Part shown: piece by piece, positions 1 to 7,430 of the stretch | How positions within the stretch are numbered: the stretch's first letter is position 1 | How the letters are laid out: the number at the start of each line of letters is the position of its first letter | Origin: Stictocephala bisonia | Taxonomy: Eukaryota; Arthropoda; Insecta; Hemiptera; Membracidae | Reading direction: 5' to 3' | Assembly: GCA_035578905.1 (NCBI GenBank) | Contig: JAQJVL010000110.1 | Location: 434,001-498,000 of the forward strand | Length of the DNA: 64,000 nucleotides | The notes under the pieces: model-generated | The model's database searches: none | What the model was told of the DNA's origin: nothing | The model's input: the letters and a program-made list of their open reading frames with translations, nothing else | Program-made: the position numbers and the translations under genes

Positions 1-7
1 TTGCATA

Positions 8-547
8 ATGCAAGCAAAATGCTTTATGCAACTCCTCTGCACTACACGTCGTGTCATGGGAGACCACATCCTGACACTGCCAGAATTTATGACACTCGTC
101 ACTCAGATAGAGGCCATGCTAAACTCGCGGCCACTCACTCCACTCTCCAGCGATCCTGCTGACTTCTCTGCCCTCACTCCGGGGCACTTCTTGATTGGTG
201 CACCCCTAGCGTCGGTCCCAGAACCCGACCTCCTCGACGCACCGGACAACCGCCTACGACATTGGCAGTTGGTCCAAGCTCTACACCAACGCATCTGGAA
301 ACGATGGCAGCTGGAATACTTGCATACGCTCCAGCAACGTTATAAATGGACCCAACCACGTGAGAATATCAAAGTTGGTGATCTCGTGCTAGTGCACCAG
401 AACTCTCCGCCCCTCTCGTGGCCTCTGGCTCGTGTTACCGCCGTACACCCAGGGACTGATGGTGTTGTGCGCGTGGTGGACTTACGCACTCCAAATGGAC
501 ACCTTACTAGACCAGTGGTAAAGGTGTTTCCTCTGCCCACTGACTAA
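8..547 (+). CDS. BEL/Pao retrotransposon Pol, C-terminal part (partial)
   Basis: This is the carboxy-terminal end of an LTR-retrotransposon polyprotein of the BEL/Pao group. The frame is open from the left edge of the window, so the first Met is not a real start; 179 residues are visible. The pattern MLNSRPLTPLS, then LTPGHFLIG, then the W-rich block HWQLVQALHQRIWKRW, LQQRYKW and VGDLVLVH, ending in a beta-rich W/P-L-ARV segment, is the tail of the integrase plus the DUF5641-type domain that closes BEL/Pao Pol proteins. No frameshift or stop is seen here, which suggests a fairly young copy. A polypurine tract and an LTR-like start follow about 100 nt after the stop. Family assignment is from recognised motifs. 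The gag, protease and RT parts would lie left of the window. Confidence 0.85.
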   Translation: MQAKCFMQLLCTTRRVMGDHILTLPEFMTLVTQIEAMLNSRPLTPLSSDPADFSALTPGHFLIGAPLASVPEPDLLDAPDNRLRHWQLVQALHQRIWKRWQLEYLHTLQQRYKWTQPRENIKVGDLVLVHQNSPPLSWPLARVTAVHPGTDGVVRVVDLRTPNGHLTRPVVKVFPLPTD

Positions 548-640
548 AATCTCTTTTCTAGTTCCGTGCCCCAATCTCTAAAAACTGTGTGGTGTGATTT
601 TCTATTGTGTGACTTTGTTGTTGAAGCCTACAATGCTTCA

Positions 641-1370
641 AGGGGGCCGGAATGTTCAGTACTTATAACTTATATTTTAAGGTTTTATAATAGCATTTAA
701 TGTGTTAACACTTTAGCATTAAGAAATAGTTTTTAAGCCAAGAGCGCATTTTAAGTTGTATTATTTTTTAATTTGAAATATCTCAACAGAGAGAGAGAGA
801 GAGGGGGATAACGCTTTCTAAAAGCGACATAAATCAGGCGATATGACGTAGTCAGTCGTCTTGAAATCTGATTGGTTAGAATGCACTGTTCTAAAATCGT
901 TTTGCACCACGCGGGGTTTTGCCACGCCACTCTGTCTCGAAACTCTGTCTAGCAACTCTGTCTAGAAACTCTGTCTAGAAAACTCGGTCTTGTAACGTCC
1001 CTCTCACAGCACACTTCTCTAATATACACTTTTGGAGGCCCTCTGCCTCGTGCTGTTTCTATATTGTTTCTCTAAATCTCTGTTAACCACTCTTAAACGT
1101 CTTTTAATATTTTTGTGTGTGATATTTTGTACATTTAATTTCTTGTGTGAACTCCCGCCATAGTTTGTGCTTCAAGATCTTCTTTGTGCGTGCTTCCGTG
1201 GCAGATTGAACTTTGCGAGAAGCGTTCTACCGTGATTCGTGTCAAGAAGGTGAAATGAAGTGAGAACTGTCGTTCGTTGCGTTTCCCTCCAGGACATTGA
1301 TGGACCTCGCTACCACCTCATCAACGGTTGTCTCTGGACCTTCCCTCATCTAATTGGAATATTGGACAAG
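641..1370 (+). repeat. BEL/Pao polypurine tract and 3' LTR (right end uncertain)
   Basis: A purine tract AGGGGGCCGGAA (641-652) is followed at 653 by TGTTCAGT, the usual TG start of an LTR, so I place the LTR start at 653. Inside are a GA tract (789-806) and a short tandem series of AACTCTGTCTAG-type units of about 15-16 bp (928-990). No clear matching CA end or target duplication could be fixed, so 1370 is only an approximate limit. The 5' LTR is outside the window and is needed to set the boundary. Confidence 0.55.
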
Positions 1371-1577
1371 GTACTGTTTTCATCATTTCATGTGTGTAAC
1401 TTTAGGTATTTTTGTAAGCATATTGCGAGACATTTTGTCCCATCTTGTAACAACAAATTATCCACAAACTCTCTCTATAGACAATAACTTTTTGGGCGTT
1501 TTTAATACAAAATTCCCTGGTCCTTCGAATAAATTTAGATATAAATATTTAATTTTCTCATCTCTCTCATTTACCGC

Positions 1578-2354
1578 TCAGGTAATTTCTATTTTTATTA
1601 AATATTTTCCAGTTTCGCCAGGTGTTACACACTTACGAATGACAGTATCGTTTTTTACTAATACTTGCTGACTTATTGTTTTAGATCTTTTCTTTGAATT
1701 AAATTTTTTTCCAAACAATTTAAATAGTTCATCGTCTTTATCAGAATCATCATCATCGTCATTGTCAGATAGAGACCTCTTTTTAGACTTAACAGGTCTA
1801 TCTTCATCGTCATCACTGATCTCAATTAACGAAATTTTATTAATAGCTTCTAATGCAAACTCTTTAATGTGTTTTACAATGTCAACTGAATATCTATTTT
1901 TAGAATAAACTTGCAGAACCGGATCTGCGTGTAACATAATTTCGTCATAGTCCCTATCAAGCTCGTTTATAATTTCAAATTTTTCTTGTGAAAGGTCACT
2001 TGTTTGAGCTATTCCCGTACAAATTGTATTTGAAACCATTTTTAGATGAAAATAGAGCGCTGTTAAGTCCGGGTTCATCATATCTGACACTTTTTTTCTT
2101 ACGTCAAATATTACCTTTTCCCACATACTAACCGAAGTCATACCGATTAGAATTAATAGATTCACGACTCCTTTCAAGTCGTAACTTTCAGTCGGCGCTT
2201 TTCTATATATGACTTTAGATCTGTTTGGTTGTTTGGGTTTCTGTATCTTTGAGGTTTGAGGTGGAGGCATACATTCCGATTTACTTGTACTAGGTCGATT
2301 AAGCTCTTCTAACTGCTGCTCAACAGATTCGGTAAACTGTTCTGTATTTTCCAT
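1578..2354 (-). CDS. unrecognised 258-aa protein with acidic/basic tail
   Basis: I do not recognise the family. I chose the Met at 2354 because a strong 3' splice site (pyrimidine-rich run ending ATAG at 2357-2358) lies 2 nt upstream of it; the longer frame back to 2438 would read through that tract as hydrophobic junk. The protein starts with a polar, proline-rich N-terminus (residues about 1-55). A predicted mostly helical middle follows (about 60-180). A low-complexity tail (about 180-227) alternates Asp/Ser runs with Lys/Arg clusters such as KSKKR and SKKRSK, which look like nuclear localisation signals. The C-terminus is beta-like. It sits directly downstream of the dUTPase on the same strand, 64 nt apart. 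The composition would fit a nucleic-acid-associated or viral regulatory protein, but that is inference only. The frame is intact. Confidence 0.55.
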   Translation of the reverse strand: MENTEQFTESVEQQLEELNRPSTSKSECMPPPQTSKIQKPKQPNRSKVIYRKAPTESYDLKGVVNLLILIGMTSVSMWEKVIFDVRKKVSDMMNPDLTALYFHLKMVSNTICTGIAQTSDLSQEKFEIINELDRDYDEIMLHADPVLQVYSKNRYSVDIVKHIKEFALEAINKISLIEISDDDEDRPVKSKKRSLSDNDDDDDSDKDDELFKLFGKKFNSKKRSKTISQQVLVKNDTVIRKCVTPGETGKYLIKIEIT

Positions 2355-2356
2355 GA

Positions 2357-2380
2357 CTATAAAAAAGAAAAAAATAATAT
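2357..2380 (-). other. 3' splice site just before the 258-aa ORF
   Basis: On the minus strand a long T-rich tract ends in TTTTTTATAG, with AG at 2358-2357, followed by TC and then the ATG at 2354. A strong acceptor this close to a start codon implies that the ORF is expressed from a spliced mRNA rather than by read-through from the dUTPase. Not experimentally shown. Confidence 0.55.
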
Positions 2381-2418
2381 TTAAATATGTAATTATATGA
2401 ATGAAAATATTATCTAAA

Positions 2419-2862
2419 TTAATATCCTGTTGAGCCAAACCCTCCTTTACCTCTTACGGTAGTAGAAGGTGGTTCATTAAGTTGAATTAAATTAGGTACT
2501 AGAATTTTTTCACAAATCAGTTGAGCAACCCTATCACCTCGCTTTACACTAAACACATTTTCTGAGTGATTAAACAAAAGTATTCCTACATTGCCCGTGT
2601 AATCGCGGTCTATCACCCCAGCTCCTACGTCAATGAAATGATTTAAAGCTAATCCTGAACGGGGTGCAATTCTGCCATACGTTCCTTCAGGCAATACTAT
2701 ACTGAGATCAGTTTTTATCAACTGCTTACCATGAGGTGGTATAACACAGTCATATGCGCTTTTTAAATCAAATCCTGCTGAATGTAAGGAACCTTTAATC
2801 GGTTCATAAGCAAATGGAGATAATTTATAGTAACCTAAAGTGTAATCCTTATTATTAGACAT
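2419..2862 (-). CDS. dUTPase (dUTP pyrophosphatase), complete, 147 aa
   Basis: Predicted homotrimeric dUTP diphosphatase, which cleaves dUTP to dUMP and pyrophosphate and so limits uracil in DNA. All five family motifs are present in order: motif 1 AGFDLKSA (29-36), motif 2 GRIAPRSGLA (63-72), motif 3 AGVIDRDYTGN (81-91) with the catalytic Asp85 and uracil-discriminating Tyr88, motif 4 GDRVAQLI (109-116), and the P-loop-like motif 5 RGKGGFGSTG (137-146). Length is normal for the family. I start at 2862 rather than 2952 because a good acceptor (CTCTCTCAG, AG at 2867-2868) with a CTAAT branch-like word lies 5 nt upstream, and the extra 30 residues are not family-like. The sequence style resembles arthropod dUTPases. 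It may be a viral or mobile-element copy, or a host retrogene; being intact and uninterrupted argues for recent function. Confidence 0.85.
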   Translation of the reverse strand: MSNNKDYTLGYYKLSPFAYEPIKGSLHSAGFDLKSAYDCVIPPHGKQLIKTDLSIVLPEGTYGRIAPRSGLALNHFIDVGAGVIDRDYTGNVGILLFNHSENVFSVKRGDRVAQLICEKILVPNLIQLNEPPSTTVRGKGGFGSTGY

Positions 2863-2866
2863 ACTT

Positions 2867-2888
2867 CTGAGAGAGATGATTAGCAGTT
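2867..2888 (-). other. 3' splice site just before the dUTPase ORF
   Basis: Minus strand: a CTAAT branch-point-like word, then ATCTCTCTCAG with AG at 2868-2867, then AAGT and the ATG at 2862. This is a good acceptor by eye. It pairs naturally with the donor at 4193. Confidence 0.6.
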
Positions 2889-2910
2889 GATGTAATAGAG
2901 GAGATCTGCC

Positions 2911-3344
2911 GACGATGAAGACTTGGATGCAAGAGGAGATCTGTAACATCATACATATTGTATTACTTTAGAGTTAAATATATCTTTTTAAAGAACCTGT
3001 GGAAAAACATTGAAATCATCACCAAGAAAATTAGTTCAAAACCCATTTTAGTTTTACATAAGTTTATTATAGAAATTAAACTTACTTTTAAAATAAGTGA
3101 GTGTCTACAACACGCCAAATTCGACTGCTGACGATGAAGAGTTGGATGCAAGAGGAGATCTGTAACATCATACATATTGTATTACTTTAGAGTTAAATAT
3201 ATCTTTTTAAAGAACCTGTGGAAAAACATTGAAATCATCACCAAGAAAATTAGTTCAAAACCCATTTTAGTTTTACATAAGTTTATTATAGAAATTAAAC
3301 TTACTTTTAAAATAAGTGAGTGTCTACAACACGCTAAATTCGAT
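2911..3344. repeat. tandem direct duplication, 2 x about 215 bp
   Basis: The segment 2911-3126 recurs nearly unchanged at 3130-3344 (offset 219), differing at only a few positions such as GACTT versus GAGTT near the start and CGCCAA versus CGCTAA near the end. It lies in the predicted intron between the leader exon and the dUTPase ORF. Each copy also carries an alternative acceptor-like GTTACAG on the minus strand. The near identity indicates a recent duplication. Confidence 0.9.
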
Positions 3345-4190
3345 GAAAGGTGATGGAATAGTTGTTTCTTGAAGACAGGAATGGATAGTTGAGTAATAGA
3401 ACCTGTAAAAACAAAAATATCTCTATATATTTTGTTTAGTTAAAAAAACCATTTATTTCAAACGTAAGGGATGAGTAAAAAAGATTCTCAAATTGGTTAT
3501 AAATTCAAATAATTTAAAATTAATAAAACTTAATAAGATTTGTTATTAAATATTTTAATTAAATGTAGTAGTTAAAGTTATACGTATTTTATTCGAAATG
3601 TTTTTATTTTAATTATACCTAAAAGTGTAATCGGATTGATGAAGTAAGAAATAATTTTCATAACTAAATCATATCATAAAATTCTTTTAAGATTATAAAC
3701 TTGTAAAAACAATCGATGAGAATAAAAATTTATTAAAAACCTAATTGAATAATTTATTTTATCATAGCATTTTTTATAAAACCAACAACTTTAATCATTC
3801 ACTAGAATAAAGTAATTTAGTTAAATTAGTTGTATGGTTGAAAATAAAAATAAATAAAACACAACTGTAATTAGGTTTAAAAAATAATGTCATGCAGTTA
3901 ATGTTAAAATATTGTTTAAAATTAGAAATATAATTTTTACATAAATGAACTAATTTGTATTCTCCAAACATTTTATAAAACTAACACATTATTGGTATCA
4001 TTAAAATGTATTGTTAAATAATTTAGTTAATGAAATATCTGTAAATAAATTCTAAAATATTAGTTCTCATAAAGAGTATAATGATTATTTTGTTAAAATA
4101 TTAATTGAAAATGATGTTAGAGAATAATATAAAATAGTTACTGTTCATAACTAATAATGCTAATAAATTGGGAAATCTAAATCATTCACT
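3345..4190. other. AT-rich stretch without genes (predicted intron)
   Basis: Extremely AT-rich, no coding signal on either strand and no repeat I recognise. It falls between the predicted donor at 4193 and the acceptors near the two ORFs, so it would be intronic in the minus-strand unit. Confidence 0.5.
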
Positions 4191-4193
4191 CAC

Positions 4194-4299
4194 CAGATTC
4201 AATATCTGCTACAGCCAATGATCAGGTTGTTCAAGTCTAGAGGTTCCGGAAAGACGTTGGGGCCGTTGGTCTCTAGAACTTGAAACAACTGCAGATACT
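4194..4299 (-). other. predicted non-coding leader exon (TSS 4299, donor 4193)
   Basis: The proposed transcript starts at the A of CAGT (4299) and runs to CTG at 4194, where CTG|GTGAGT makes a strong 5' splice site (GT at 4193-4192). It has no useful open frame with a start. Two arms inside it, 4271-4289 and 4226-4242, pair as a stem of about 17 bp with two single-base bulges and a 28-nt loop, so most of the leader RNA could fold into one hairpin. It would splice to the dUTPase acceptor (2867) or to the acceptor of the 258-aa ORF (2357). All of this is predicted from sequence. Confidence 0.45.
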
Positions 4300-4375
4300 G
4301 CGTGCTTGAAATCTTGGTGTATTTATACTCAGTAAATGACGTCAATTGAACATGTGTCCGACCGCGTGCACACGT
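4297..4375 (-). promoter_or_regulatory. E-box / CRE / TATA / initiator promoter, minus strand
   Basis: Reading the minus strand: E-box CACGTG (4370-4375), palindromic CRE TGACGTCA (4338-4345), TATAAATA (4327-4320), then CAGT (4300-4297), whose A at 4299 is 29 nt from the first T of the TATA box. That spacing is what is expected for an arthropod TATA-Inr core promoter. It points at the leader exon, then the dUTPase and the 258-aa ORF. Nothing comparable points the other way. Confidence 0.6.
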
Positions 4376-4399
4376 GTTAGGCCGCGTGGTGGTCAAGAT

Positions 4400-5380
4400 C
4401 CAAACTCAAAGTACAGATGATGAAATATTGCATCAGCAAAATTAGACTTAGAAAATTTTCTCATATACAAAGGGTTCTCTGGTAGCAGAAGACACATCAG
4501 CTGTTGTAAACAAAAATCATCTGTTATAAAAAAAAAAAAAAACTAAACAACAACAAGAAAAAAAAACCTTCTGGTTCATTTGTTAAACGGTCAAAACAAG
4601 TTAATACTATATAAAATATTATTCAAATTAATACTGTATACTGTGTAACAAGAAAAAAATACACTTTAATTAAAGCATAACCTTTTTCATAGAGTTTTCG
4701 AAAATATAAATATTAATTATTATATGAATATCATCTACTATATGTAGGTACTATAATGTAAATACTCTTTATAGGATTAAATCAGGGAAAAAAGACGTTG
4801 ACTGGTTAAGAACAATCCTTCAATTAATTTTATTTAAACATATGATACCTTGTTTAGCTCAGGTGAGCGATTTTAGAGGTTTTAAAATAAATAGAGTATT
4901 AGGCTAGCAGAAGTGAAGAGGAAGCGTAATTGTTGCCAAGAAAAGTCGTGCACCAGCGGGCTAATAAAGAGCGCGCCGCCTGACACTGGGGTCAAGCGAT
5001 ATGATAGCGCGCTCATGATATCAACGGCCGAGTTCAGAGATCTTACCAAGTTCTGTTCTCCTAATACTTGACGACCGTTTTAACGTATTTATTCGCAACC
5101 GAAAAGGATATAAAAGGATAACGAATTAAAATAATATTACTGTAACAACGAAAAACGCGTTTGTATTTAATATAGTATAATTTAATAATCGTATATGTAT
5201 TTATTATAGTATAATGTAATAAATCGTGTGAGTTGGTAGCACTGACATATATTTTTTGACAATTAATCGTGCGAGTTGGTAACACTGCGAAAAAACAGTT
5301 GGTACATTTTATATAGTATAAAGAGAAACTGATTTTTTTTTTCGGATTGAATGGTCATTAATACATTTCATATAGTATAA
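4400..5380. other. gene-free; short AT-rich repeated words
   Basis: No coding signal. The word ATAGTATAA recurs at roughly 5172, 5206, 5313 and 5371. A 23-bp block AATCGTG(T/C)GAGTTGGTA is present twice at 5222 and 5264 (offset 42). GC rises near 4960-5040. It looks like decayed repeat DNA upstream of the minus-strand promoter. Confidence 0.4.
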
Positions 5381-5382
5381 CG

Positions 5383-5535
5383 CGAGCGAAGCGAACGAAG
5401 CCACACACGTTCTTCTGCCGCTACTTACGTTACCCTCTCGGGTGTGTCACTGTGCCGCAGTGGTATCGACTTCGTCTCACAAACGAAAGGTTCTCAGATC
5501 GATCCCGGCACCGGCCACCGACACTTTTTGACAGC
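5383..5535 (+). repeat. tRNA-derived SINE-like fragment
   Basis: GTGCCGCAGTGGTATCGAC looks like an A box and AGATCGATCCC like a B box, about 40 nt apart, the layout of a tRNA-related SINE head. It is not a functional tRNA, since no cloverleaf with paired acceptor ends is evident. It is preceded by a GCGAGCGAAGCGAACGAAG word that resembles the GC-rich tails of the Helitron-like repeats elsewhere in the window. Confidence 0.5.
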
Positions 5536-5570
5536 ATTAAATAAATAAAATTAATTTAATAAATACGCCG

Positions 5571-5790
5571 TGACGTCAGAAAGAGCGCGAAAACGGCGTG
5601 ACGTCACACCAAAACAACACTGACCTAGGACAACGTCGCGGGGGGTCCACGTGCTCGTAGTAAACTTGACCTTCAAGGTCACCACGTGGTGATAATCAGC
5701 AGTGGTCTTGACCTCAAGGTCAACACGTGGTGATAAATTTGTAAACAATAACAGTACAAAGGTCAAGGTTGCGCCAGAACCGGCATGGGG
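5571..5790. promoter_or_regulatory. dense palindromic cluster: CRE, nuclear-receptor, E-box, GATA words
   Basis: Two CREs, TGACGTCA at 5571-5578 and 5599-5606, each preceded by GCCG or GGCG. Then CACGTG at 5648-5653. Then two copies of a composite unit: TGACCTTCAAGGTCA (5667-5681) + CACGTG (5683-5688) + TGATAA, and TGACCTCAAGGTCA (5709-5722) + CACGTG (5724-5729) + TGATAA. The AGGTCA halves are everted with 3- and 2-nt spacers and include TCAAGGTCA, the monomer site of FTZ-F1/ERR-type receptors. A further AAGGTCAAGG and a tandem TTGCGCCAGAA word follow (5757-5812). The words are seen directly; binding is inferred. It may belong to a mobile element. Confidence 0.55.
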
Positions 5791-5814
5791 AGGGGTTGCG
5801 CCAGAATCGGTATA

Positions 5815-6970
5815 CTACACTACTGGTGATCAAACTTTGCGAGTTGCCAATGTCTCCCAATCACGAGCACCTACGAATACAACAAAGTTCGTATTTATAG
5901 TTAGTGGCTCGCATTGTTTTGTTAACTGACGTATCATAGTTTACTTCATTACTTATTCTGTATTCATTGGCATGACTCATTAGGGGGGTTGTTGTTTAGG
6001 TTATTTATCTTTAAATACGATTATAGCCTATGTCGATATTTACAGTATATCGATTATACGTGTATCGTCTAAATACGATACATCATACAAACCTAAGAGT
6101 TAACTTCTGATACTTCAGACATATTATTTTTAATGTATCCCTCAAATAAAGAAATATGCCTGTATTATTAAAGATTTAACACACATTTGAATAGACAAAA
6201 TCTATTCAAAGAGTTTATTTCCACGAGGAAAATTTATTTAAAATAGTAATAATAATCAAACATGTAAACCCACGAATTAATAAATAAACAATTAGCCTAT
6301 AATTGGCACAAATATAGTTCAATAATTAATGTAATTATTTATTTTTTGGTTAGTTTCAGTATTAATAAGCGATGAATGTTTTAAATTCCACCTAGAACCA
6401 AATTTTGTAATTGATTGTAAGTACATTTCATAGGAAATTAAAAAAGCATACCATTGTTTTTATAATAATATGAGGGTTTGTAATCATATTTGAAAGCCTG
6501 TAAAATATTAATTTCGATTTGATAAAGACCTGTTTTGGCATTGTTGAATTTTGTATGAAAATAAAATACAGAGTCATCCATGACAACAAGCAGATTTAAA
6601 TACGGGGAATAAATAATTGGCCTCAATGGGCAAACGGGAGAATTATTGTTGTAAATTACATTAATGAGGTAAATACGTTGAGAGGCACCACAAAAAGGTT
6701 CATTACTGACAAGTAGGTCGAGCACAGAAAACCGTTATTGGAAATTTGTACCAATAATGATTTGTTAGATGAAATACATGTAGCAACTAGCAATCCCACT
6801 AATGCCTTTAAGGGTGGTTTCTGCGGTCGAGGGGCTTAATGAAATACAAAACTGTTTCATTATTTGTTTAAATATTATTTAAATTAAATTGTAACACTTT
6901 TAGGATTGACCAATTAGGCTGATGATTATCTGATAAGGTATATAATTACCTTATAGTGATCTGTATAATC
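5815..6970. other. gene-free stretch with one unrecognised 95-codon ORF
   Basis: Mostly AT-rich. A minus-strand frame at 6438-6725 (95 codons, Tyr/Asn rich, with CPLRPIIYSPYLN) is open longer than most here, but I recognise no family, promoter or splice context, so I do not call it a gene. Nothing else supportable. Confidence 0.35.
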
Positions 6971-6973
6971 TTA

Positions 6974-7430
6974 AGGAGACCGTAAAAACGCCAAAATCGT
7001 GGGTTTGTATTTCAACGATCTGTGCCGTAATAGTGATCACACTGTAACACTTGAAGTGTCACTTTAAAAGTGAAGAACTGTTCTAGTGGGCCAACAGCTG
7101 ATTTTTGTACAATTTTTTTTTAATGTTCTACAGTTAAAAATGTAAAACTTTACATGTCATTATTGCCGATTTTAAATTTAAAAACTCATATATCAACTTG
7201 TAGTTTACTAAATTGGGCCTTTAATAATCATTCAGTGTCTAGTATAGCTCATTATAATAATAAATACGAATATAATATTTATCTTATTAAAATTATAAAT
7301 AAATTATAATAAGAGTTGAAGTAGAACAGAATGTTTTGGCCCGCTGACGACAAAATTGGGAATTGCTATTATAGGGCTGTCGACTTTCCAGTAGTGGCTT
7401 GGTGGGTTGGAAAAGGACCACCTTAATACA
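6974..7430 (+). repeat. repeat family E, copy 1
   Basis: Starts with CGTGGGTTTGTATTTCAACG-like sequence, then a TAACACTTGAAGTGTCA palindrome, and ends near GAATGTTTTGGCCCGCTG. The same ordered blocks occur at 57275-57970 (plus) and 52765-53210 (minus), so this is a dispersed repeat of unknown class. No coding potential. Confidence 0.65.

Noticed and set aside
103..540. Minus-strand ORFs opposite the BEL/Pao frame
   Set aside because: Antisense shadows of the Pol coding sequence.
6438..6725. 95-codon minus-strand ORF
   Set aside because: No recognisable domain, no splice or promoter context; could still be an exon but not supportable.
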